Source: Atriophallophorus winterbourni
Lineage: Eukaryota; Platyhelminthes; Trematoda; Plagiorchiida; Microphallidae
Length of the DNA: 64,000 nucleotides
Assembly: GCA_013407085.1 (NCBI GenBank)
Contig: JACCGJ010011144.1
Location: 1 to 64,000, forward strand
Direction of reading: 5' to 3'
The notes beneath the pieces were generated by a model, which was given only the letters and a program-made list of their open reading frames with translations, did no database searches and had not been told where the DNA came from. The position numbers and the translations under genes are program-made. Below, piece after piece: positions 51,248 to 63,200 of the stretch (positions within the stretch are counted from its first letter, which is position 1; every line of letters starts with the position of its first letter).

Positions 51248-54200
51248 TTAACAATGACAAAATGGTCCTTCGTTTGATAAATGGAACCCATACTTAGAAT
51301 TTAAATACATGATTGTTTGCAAAACTGTTTTAAGTTCAAGGAAATCAGATTTTAATTGAAACTTAACACACAACGGTTCTTATCAATGTTTCGTACTTCA
51401 AGCATTGTTTAGTATTTTTGCCTGTTTTAATGCTTGCTCAAGATAAAAAACGCAACGGTGTGTGAGCTGATTAAGATAGAAATATTTTGATTCAGCACAT
51501 GCGATCAACCGTATTTGTATCCTCATCGTGTGGTCGGGTAATTAAACACATTTTACTAATCGGAACTTATCCAAACATGTCTTCCGAGTTCAAGCTTTAT
51601 TTTTTACTGTTCTAATGTTGTCTCAACAGATTGCAAACATCGGTCGTCATGTTGAAATCATCAATTATATCTGCGCGGCAATCACAATCCCAGTGTATAT
51701 TGTCCTCCTCCTGTTTGCGTTTTCAAGGTACGTATTCTTTCTCTCAATCGGATTGTTTGCTGGGAAACATCTTTCTAATTACGTTTTTCTTGATTCCACA
51801 GTGGCCATTTCCGAATGGACCAAGTCAATATCATTCTATGTTTGCTGCTGCAAACCCTATTTTCTTTACTTTTGCCGCTCGTCTCGCCGCAGCAAAATGT
51901 CCTGTGCACAATGTTGTCATTCGCCTTATGCGCAATTCCGCTTTGTGCTTTCACTTGGATGTTCATCTACGGAATTAATTGCATGCGACTTGTGTAAGTT
52001 GATGATTTCCAATGTTTTTAATATATTTTTCGATCTCACATACACAGAATTTAGGTAGAATGTAGATTACGTGTGTGATAGTTACTGGATTAGTTTATGT
52101 TTAGAAATTAACGTGTTATCGCGCATAAATGCAATATTACTTATTAAATAAAACAGAAAAATAAGGTACCAAAAATAATTGTACTATAAAAAAACATGTG
52201 AGTCGATGACTTGATTTTATTTATCACAAATAACATCGAAAAGCGCATAAGATGCATTTTTCAAACAAATGGTTAGCTCCAAGTTCATTATAGAAGACAT
52301 TAAACAATACAAAACACGTATAATTTACAAAAGGGAAAACAATAATAAAAAAGTGATATATTAATGTATTGTGGTGTTCACATCCCCATCCCATACTTCG
52401 TCCATAAAACCAAGATTCAATATTGATGGTTGCAGAAACATTTAATTATAAATAACAACAGAGTCGAAATATTAGTATAACCTTTTAATAGTTGGTTGGA
52501 ACTTCAGTGTTAGCTCGCATTTAATCGTCAATTTTCGATTTGAATATGGCTAAACTAGTGGAGTTTACCAAATTTTCACGACCAGAAATCCAAACAAAGC
52601 AAATTTGCGCTGAATAAAAACACCTGCGGCAGTTCCGTTTTCAGTGTAGTATTCCCAGCATACAAGCCTGACCAGGAGGTTTAAATGAAAATATACATCG
52701 TGATTCTGGGTCCGGTGCTGAGTTTGCTTAAAATACCTGATGCATTTCGTTATACATTGTAAGTGTGGGTTGTTAGCACGTAAATGCGGAGTTTCTTAAT
52801 CTAACGACGTTGGAATTTTTAGAATGCTAAAATTCAAGTAACTTCGTTTCTCTTACGCTTTTTATCAAATTAAATATATAAATGCCATTGTGTATTTATT
52901 AATATACTAGCAATAATTAATCTGATATAAACGTTTTTGACATATTTCAATTAGGAAATTCCGCTTAAATATTGTATACGACTGTGTGATTTAATACATC
53001 AAATTTACAAGCACTTTTGTTACATTGATTGGGATGAGAAAATAGCTTGCGCAAGCTGGTATATTTTTGTACGACTGAACGTTCTGCTCGCGTTAGAACA
53101 CATAGTAACCGTGATTTAATATACAGCCAGTAAATGTTGATGATTATTCGATAACAAAATATGGGTACTAGAATTATATAACTCAGACCAAGCATATATT
53201 GTATATAAGGAATATTTTTAAACCGATACCCATGCTAAGCTCGATCTTGATTTTAGCGTTTTTCCATCGCATGCGGACGACAAACCAAATAAAACTCGAC
53301 GTAATTGGACAATCATTTCAGTTATTGCCTATTTCGTGCCTATCCTAGCGGTATTCGTTTGGTTTGGATTTGTGAGTAAAATAAATTCTGGCAGTTCGTA
53401 AGTGCAAATTTTTGGAACTGTAAATGAATTTATATGTTTCGCATTTATTTTCTGGTTTTAGTACCACATTTCACTTCATGATATTTAACTAATCATTTTT
53501 ATTATATATTTCGTATGCAAAGATAGGTTGGGAAGCCATGACTGCAAAAATGATAACTTGATACTAGAGCAGTGGCATACAAGGACAACCTGTTTTCTAT
53601 TCTTCCACTGTTTCAAGCACATGCGAATCGGGATATTAGTGTCTCTGATGAGTGCAAACAGCATAAAACGGGTCGTGGCGTGTGTTTGTAGTGTGAATAC
53701 ATGCAAATGAGCAGTTCTGCTGGTATTAAAGCGTTTATACTAATGAGCATCTATGCTTGTCGATTATTCGAAAATTTGACACACTGAGCGACACGGACGA
53801 TTTGGCTTCTAAGTTCTTTACGCATAGTACATTTCAAGACAAACTTATCCTCACATACACAAACAATATTATTTTTCCACTTTCTGGAAAAGGCTATACG
53901 AACTTGAAAATCGGCAAGTTAAGAGGCCATGGTCACATGCGGTTGATTGTTCCATTCAGTGCGTTTATTCACAGTAGTAAAAGTTGTAAGCAAAGATTTC
54001 AGCAACCGTTGATCAAAAATTTGACATTTATTTGCTAATTCAACACGATATAAAAGCAATCAATTGAAAGAAAGATTATATGTTGACGATTTATATGGAG
54101 TTAGAAGGTATAAACCTCGGAGAGTTAATAAAGCTTAGTATTGTTTGACGGATATTTATTATCGTTTACTTAAAACTCACACTAGATTCCGATTTTATGG

Positions 54201-57200
54201 TTCACTACCGCAAGGAGTTTCGTAAACTAGAGTAAAAACGAGAAAGGTTATATGGAGGCTATCCAATAGAGAATGTGGAATCGACAGAGATATTGAATGC
54301 CTTCGTGTTTTAGTCAACGCTGGAAATACTTGCAAATCAATAAAAACGGACATCATTTGTGTTGTTGCTTTATGAATTTGATGATTCGCTCACAGAATGG
54401 CAAATTCTTTTTCGAAAGACAAACATTGATGCACAACGATAATTCCATAAAAATCATAACTCAGACATTTTCATGGTAGAAAAAGCAAACAGGCTTAACA
54501 AAACCACAAGCTTAGGAGGTATACAGAGTACAAAATATGTAAAAAAAATTCAAGAATCAATAGGGACGGTCACATACCGCATGGTTCTACATGTATTCAT
54601 CGAGCTTTGAAGTAAAATCCCTAATTGATTCCAAATATTGATTTTTTCTGGCAATATTTTCTACGTGAATCAAATTCTGAATGAGAAAACATTCCGAAAA
54701 ATTACCAGTCGTGAATGTGGGATGCTTAACGTCTTTATATGTCTGCGTTCCCGAGTAAGATCCTTGGGGTTGAGAAAATGTTTGAGGGGATTATTGTCTG
54801 TGGGTTGAGGAGTTTAATATCCCTCCACAGCCATGAAGTGCCGAATTGGTGCTAATATTCCAATATAGGACACTCACAAGTACTCAACATCCGGAGAAAT
54901 ATATATGGCCTAAATCTTCTGAATATCCTTCTAGCATACGCATGCTACGGCGTGCCTTGTTGTAAATAGTTTGTAATGGTGTACCAACTGATGTTACATG
55001 ATTTCAAAACACCATAAGCTATGTTATTGTTGGTCTTGACCAGTTAATCTTAAGCGCGCGTTTAAGTGTGATTCATGAATTTTCCAATCATTTTAGACTT
55101 TCGGGATTAAAATGGCAATATATCAGCGCGTGGTATGCAGTATAGTTTGCTTAAATCCCGTTGTAATTTGTTAGAGTTAACTTGGACACTTTCAGTTGAA
55201 GAAGTATCTAAAAGTCTGTTTCAAGTTAGAGCGTATCTGTAATGGTAAACTACACAATAACAAAAGAATGTTAATAAATGTAGCTCACCACAGACAAACG
55301 AATATTCTCTTCTTTGAGATCCTCGTGTTAAAAAAAGCCACGCCACGCATGGAGAAGGCGAAACACAAGAGATTCAAAGTATATTATATGACCTTGGTAA
55401 ACTCATCAAACAAATACATGAGTATTTTACGTGGAACCGAATACATGAATTAAAGTCAAAATTATACAAAATAAGGATTAGAATCAATTACGCTACAAGC
55501 CCTTTATTCTTGAACATTTTTTCTTGCTGCATACTTTCTAGCTTTTTCGCTCATTTTGTATGAACAACGATAATTCTCACATCTGTTTTAAAATGGAGAA
55601 TTTCGTTATTCTAAGATTCACCGAATTCAGTGAATTAGATCCTCGTTTACGGTTCACTCAGGCGGAGGTGGTATTGTTCAAACATAGATTACACAGTCAA
55701 CATTCTACCTACTATTATTTTAATGCTAACATCTCTTCTCAAGTAGCCAAAGAGGTCGCAGATCTCACACTTAACAAACCACCTGAATCTCCCTACAATA
55801 CACTGAATAGTGGAAATAATCAGTAGATTGGCATCTGGAGACGAACAACATTTGTTAAAATTGCTAAGTGGTGAGCAAATGGTTGATCGTACACCATTTC
55901 AACATTTAATAAACCTACAACGACTTTTGGGTGACAAGTACTCTGATGAGCGCATCCATAAAGGGTTGGGTCTTCAGAATTTACCTCGGGATGTAACGAA
56001 GGTAATAGTTTTAATCGGGAATGAAATGTATTTTCACAAACTGGCTGCTGTAGCTGATATAGTTTTTAATCGCACGCGGCAACTCACAATTTCTCCCTCA
56101 CCGTTTTACCGCCCACACTTATAGAAGTCCGACTAAATCAGCCTGCCGTTAATATGGATGTTTGGCCGACGATAAATCAAGACCTCACGATTTGTGCCGA
56201 GTCATGCGGCAATTGTCAATACAAAATCGAGCATTTCCTTAACTTCCAACGCTCTAGGCGGGAGTACCGTAGCGTCATTGATTAGAATCCCTATTTTGTG
56301 TAATGTTGACATTATTTTCTATATTCACTTTCATGTACAATACTCAGGTATTTGTCACATAATATACTTGGAATGTTTTGTCCTTCGTCATCTCCGTGTG
56401 TACAGTGAGATACATTGGTTAACATTCTTTTGTTATTGTGAAATTTACCATTACCTATTCAATAACCATATCATAAACTTATTTAACATTTAAATTTGAA
56501 ATCTGCTGTCGATGTGCAGTTACACATATTGAAAGTATAGTCTGGAGAGAATCGCATTTTATCACTTTGACTGCGATTACTAAAATAGTCCGACTGCTTG
56601 GCTAGCTACGTTTTCAAACTTGTAAAACCTCAGTGCTATCGCGCGTAGCATATTTTTGTTTATACTTAGATTTTATAAATAATTAGTTTATGACAGAGAG
56701 ATTGTTCTTCCCGAATCGCTTTACGTTGGAGGCATTGTCTGCGAGCTGAGGAGGAGCAGATACAGCTCTTGGCTGCTGAACGCATATCACGTCGCCGGCG
56801 TGCACCTGACGCCCAACAATCGAGTTCTGCCTATCGTTGCAAGCGCTGTGGGAGAGATTGTTCATCCCGAATCGGACTGTTTAGTCATTCGAAAAGCTGT
56901 ACAACATGAAAATTCATGCGATTGTAATGTACATCCATGGTCGACATCGACCGAAGGAGGCCAACAGACAGTTTATGACAGAAGCACATGACTGGTTCCG
57001 CGGTTATTGCCGCTCATCAATTATGCATATCCATGGCCTGACATTCGAACTCCGTGTCATATATATGGTGCAAGTCGCATTTTGGGGCATCATAGTTTGA
57101 ATGTCGCAGTAAAAGTGTTTAAGAAATCATTCACAGTTGGTTTATTGATTTGTGGGTTTTAATTTACCGAATGCTTGCTTCAATGGAAGTATGATGAATT

Positions 57201-60200
57201 TCTTCACACGTGGTTTCAACAAATGTGATAGTAACTAAGGCGTCATCTATTTTAATAACCATCTATAGAACATTCCAGTTGACCACAAATATTGCAAACA
57301 TTATTGATTCCATTGGTGAAACCAAGTTTGCATTCTTTTGGAGGATAATGTGAAGTGTGTGAAACGTGCTTCTATCCAAAATTCTTTTTATGTGACCTGG
57401 TGGTTAATAATGGTTGGTCATCTTTATTCTGTGGATTTGCGAGGGTTCACAAATGTATGGTTTTATTATGTCCAAACTCCGTCAAAGTATAAAGCAACCG
57501 ATACGTTAGCAATAAGATTTTTTATATAACATTTCATGTATATTTCAAATGAAAATCACTGTAACTCAAAACAAATGTTAAAGCTCAGAACGCAGAACTC
57601 AGAAAGTTTAAAAAAGTTATAAAAAAAGTTAAAAATATAAAATATCTCAAAATCAAAAATCAATCAGTAGATCCACATAATGCATAGTTCATCATATACT
57701 CTTCGAGTTTAGAAGCGAAAACCGCTACAGATTCCGAGCATGTGATTTCTTCTGGCAAAATGTTCCAAGTGAAAATCTCTACACCACAAATATTTGCTCG
57801 GCAGGCAAGGTCGCGTCTGGACCACCGTAACAAAATATCTCGGTATCTGGGTGTTGTTTAAACTCAAGCCCGGATATCATTGACAAACAGTGTACATTAA
57901 ATCCTGCCTTATCTTCATTATTCTTAGAAGGATATTCAGGATTTTCATGCCCGAAACATTATCCCGGTTACTTAATACTTATCTACGTCCTGTTATGGAA
58001 TATTCCACCCAAGCCTGGCCACAATGGCTTTGGAAAGAATTCGAACTACTTGACAGAATTTATTATCGTGCGACAAAGTTAGTCTCCGGTTATGTAAATT
58101 TGCCTTTTACAGAGCGAATGTTAAAACTAAATCTATACGATTTTACCGAACGAAGGATATGGTGTGACCTCCTGTTGGCATTCAAAATCTTACATACTGA
58201 AAATCATCCCCTTAAACACTTGTTAAAGCCCAATGGACTTACTCGAACACGAAAACATTCGAAGACTTTAACCATTCCTCATCATTATCATCATCATTCA
58301 TCGAAATTCCTTGATAAAATCATTATTCTTTTGATATAATATCGAATTTCTTCAAATACACGCAGCTTATTATAATTGATTTGTGGCAACAATTTGTTGT
58401 TTAACAGCTGCGTCGGTCCGTCGGAGTATCGCGAAATCATTGTGATTTTTATAACACTCGTTGTCATATTCAATAGCGTGGTGCTTTGCATTCTTGGGAC
58501 GGTGATTGCGAGAAGTTATTATGCAACACGTACAACTTTGATTTCAGAAAGCACGTGAGTTGCGTTTCTGTGTCGATTCGAAAGAGTACCCTGTTTATAT
58601 TGAAGTCGAAACAGTTATGCTTTACTGAGTTTTATTAGCGACTGAATGAACAGAGCCGGTACATTTGTATTTGAGTTTTCGACGGTCGAATGCTGCAGTA
58701 AATTACAAACGTCGAACGAAATCTCGAGCTGAGTTTTATAGTATCATTGATGCCTGCTATGTAAACCTAGTACCAGCAAATCTTTGATAAGTCCATAGGT
58801 TAAAAAGTTGATTTGCGCAGAGATGACATGGTTTCCAGAATAAAGCTATGCGAACACGAGGACAGTTAGTCAATTGATCATAACCAAATCAGATCTGCAA
58901 CTTTTTGTTATCATTGTCATATTTTGAAATAGTATATAAGTATATCGTTTGAATGCAATCAGTAGGAATAGTTTATTCATAGATTTATTCATAGATTATA
59001 TGCAGGTAAAAAGCTATGCTTTACATGACCCACAAAAATGGACATCGGGTCGGATGGTAAAAAATATCAAAATATTGTTAGATTATTGTCAAACATAAAA
59101 AACATACTTTTCCATGTGGATATCTAGTGATTTCTTGAAAACTTTAACACTTCCAGATTGTACCACATGAGTAGGTAAACTGTTCCGCAGTTGCACATTG
59201 CGAACGGAAAATGCCTATTTGCGGCAGTTCAACCTGCTATGCTGTTGGTAAAGTTTCGATTGGTGACCTCGCAGATGTGTGTTATGGGAAAGATGAAACA
59301 AATGAACGCAAGGATGATTTGTTTGACTAAGCAATGTCAAAATGAATATTAATGCTCCTCGTTTCCGTCTGTATTGAGCCGAATGCAAATTCAATAATTT
59401 GAGTCGCGTTTCGTATGGATAATTTGATAGTCCCAGGACGAGTTTTGTAGCTCTGCGCTGCGGAGTTTCTAATGGCAGAATATCTTTTTCAACCAAGGAT
59501 CCCATGCCGGTATAGCGTATCAACATGAGGACGGATGTACGTTGAAATCAATTTGCAGGCAATATCTCATAAACTCAGTTATTGTATAATTTATCAGGTT
59601 ATACATTGCCAATGAAAATTTTCATCGCCAAAGTTCATTCGCATTACGAGTGTGACTGCAAAAAACACAGAGAATAAGTTGCAATTCAGAGACCGCCACC
59701 TTTCGAACCAAACGATCCTAGGCATTTTTGTTGATCTTGTGCCTAGAAGGATTTAACTGGTACAATTTAGAAGTGTTAGAAGACAGTGATATACCTTAAT
59801 GCCTTGGTTCTTCCAGGTTAGTCAAGTCAGATACTCTTATATAATATAACAATAACATGCACAATATACAATACAATATGTATGTATTAAAAGAACTATT
59901 TTGCTAAATATATATCACACTCAATTCAAATCTATATCACATTAAACATAAAATTCGTTAAGCTATTCTTTGCTTTTAAGAGGGGTTAACGTTTAAAAGG
60001 ATGATTCTGTCACTCGTTACTTATTTGTTTCATCCTAACAATACATCATCATTTTCTTGTCACTCGCAACCTGAATAATTTATTGCATGGGACTTTGATA
60101 CGTCTGTAAAAAACAAGTTCCTCATAGGGATTGTCGAGCATGTAAGGGGGGTGCGTCAATTGGTATTAATTTCAACTGTCTACCTTAAAAAGCTTTTGTC

Positions 60201-63200
60201 AACCATGGTCTGTGCAGTTCTTAGCCAAATTAGGATTGGTCAGGTGAATGTTACACAAACCCGATCTCTGTTCATACTGACACCCGTTTTTAAGACGAGG
60301 TTTCTGTGCTAGAATCGAAACGTTATCTGTAAACTGCTCTAGGCGATTCGTTACAAACTTTCTGTTTCACTAATATGATTGCCCGATCGGTCACAAACAT
60401 TTTTCAGCACATTGCCGCATTCATCTAGGTTTCAGAATCGCGTTCATTTTAATGAAGAGACTGAATAGCGAATCAGTTACTTATCGAAATTCCTGAGATT
60501 GGGTGAAATGAATGGTTGCTCTGGGGCATACTGAAATTCTTCTTCCAGTCTTTACAAACAACAATTGTACGATTTGTTGAATTGCATAGTACTACGAATG
60601 TGAAAGATTCAGCTAATCCGGAAATAAAATATTTAAAATCCTGGTGCGAACATTCATAAGAACATTTTCTGTAGCTTCCAGTAAAAATGTTTGCATTTGT
60701 CCAATAAACTATCAAGATGCATTGGGGGTATGTTTTAAAAATCACCAGCAACTACTTATGCAGCCTTATTTTTGGGACAGCTGTTTGACAGTCATATATG
60801 GTTAACTATATGAAGTGAGTATCATTTGCCATCAAATAAATTATCCTTTAAACATGATTATTTGGATTTGTTGAAGAAGCATGATAATCTAATGGCTAAG
60901 ATACCGCAACACAATCATTTAGTTTTTCTACTAATACTCAACTACGGACACACTTATGGTAATACTACTAATGTAATGTGGAGATACGCTACCTAAAAGA
61001 TTACATGCATAACTGTTGAATCACACGCGGTATTATACAAATTTATCCCACACATTCTTTTTTAGAACAATATATGTTTTACTGCAAATCACCTTAACAA
61101 TGGGAATTCCGTTTATCGTCATCTATGCACAAATTTGGGGCGCCGAAGTATTGCTCATATCAGTACCGATCATCATGACAATAGCGGCAGTTTCAATGGC
61201 GCTTATTATACTCTATATAAATAAAGTGAGTTTCATAATTTAATTACCATATACGAATAAAAATAGCAAACATACTATTCAGTTCAGTGCGCGAAAACCA
61301 CACTTTTGTTATCACACTGTTTCCAGATCATTAGTTAGTGTTTCTCGTTGAATTTCGAGCTTCAGAGAAAACCAAGTGCGATTTGCAATTCACGAAAGTT
61401 ATGCTGGAATTCAGTGTAAAAGGAGGAAATTAATCATGTTAAAGACCTATATGTAAACCATATTTATAAAATGAAAGCTTGCAATGATTTGGTCGAAGCG
61501 ATCCTTGCTAACCGTTCTCTCCTAATCCACTTATTTGTCATGACAAAATTGTTATGTTATGTTATGTTATAACGGACACGTTACACTTGTATTTAGCTGG
61601 CCAATCCCACGTTCACGACTAACATGAATTTTGGTCGTTCTCTAACAGAAGGATCGTGTTTTAACCTTCTTAATGGAATCGATGCATAAAGGATAAGACA
61701 ACATCAGACTGCACGACAAACTGTGCCTATCAATTCTATTTAAATGTTTCCTTGACTTTTATATCGGGCTAGCATGTAAAGAATGTAATAATAGAATAAT
61801 TTAGCACAGAAAGCCGATCGGAAAGCAATCATGCAATTCCAGCGAATATCAGCAGTTCATTCGGAATACAGCCTTAGCTCATGATGTTCTGGACTCAGGT
61901 ATTTGAGTATGGGATGAAAATGTCAGGTCAATTGTGACCAGATCATGTTCGCTGTTCTAACGTCAATTACGTATTTTCACATGATTCAGAACAGACGATG
62001 CAAAATTAATCACGTCATCAGCCGCGATTGACACTCATTTTCCATTTTGTGTCCCGATCCATCACTAGATTAGCATGTCCAAAGCTACGGAATCCCACAA
62101 CACGATAGAAAGCCAATTAACCGATTACGTTTATTACGCACAGGATCAAGAATATAATATATATCCATCATATATAGGCAAATCACGCAACCCAAACACT
62201 GACTTGAAATGTCTGTCCCGGTTGTCACTTCTGTCTTGTAATTCAATTCAATTTTATGACCAAAAAGCATATAGCTTTACACAAACCACAGAATAATATA
62301 GCAAATACGATTAATATAACAAGCAAACTCGGGATTTGGTTGCTTACTGATCAGTTCAAGAATCAGATAAATATCAAAAGGGTAGACATTGTCTTCGATT
62401 GGTAAGATGACAAATGTAGATGTATGGGTTCAAAATGTATAACTTTCATCGAGGCACGGGTTGAGTGTTAAATAGGCATCAAGACTTCTCTTTAACCTCT
62501 GTTGATGTGGTGAGTTTACAACATAATCGGGTAGACTGTTACAAATAAAACAAACTCGCACGGAAAATGTCGTCTACAGTTTGAGTCAATGTGTGAGCTG
62601 TTGTCTTACGCCAGCCCCGTAGAATAAATAAGCATTACAGAGGGTGATTTGTGGTTGTCAAAATATTGTAAACCAAAATCAAATCCCCTCGGAGACGACG
62701 AAGTGGATAATTAATAAATTCAGGCTTCTGATTAGCTCATTCTATGGTTTCCGACTGATTCCAGAGACAAGTTTGGCAGGTCGATGGTATATTCATTGCA
62801 AAGTCTCTATTCACAATCGATTTCGTGCCGACCCGTTCCCGTCAAGCCATCACAACATGGTGCTTCTTTGCGAATCGTTCGACAGTGGCTTATGTTTTCC
62901 ATCTTATAACGTGTCCGTGGCTTTTTGTCGCTCAAACCTATTATTGCAAAACTTCTGAAACCCGAATTATTACGGTTTCGAAATTGTTGTCATCTGCCGT
63001 TTCGGCGCTACATGCTCTTGCGTTGCGCAATATAATGTTATTTTGGATGACGCTCTTGAATTATCATTTCATGTGCTTCCAACTAAACTAGTAGGAACAC
63101 GTACTTGTGACAGTACAGGAAGAAAAGCTGGTCAGCTCAGTTAAACCGATAAAGCATAATTTGTAAAAATCAGAACAAACACAGATCGGAATCGCTTAGC

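Noticed and set aside
53372..53400. Donor GTGAGT at 53372 for the TM4 exon
   Set aside because: It leaves phase 0 while the TM5 exon needs phase 2. GTAAGT at 53398 gives the correct phase.
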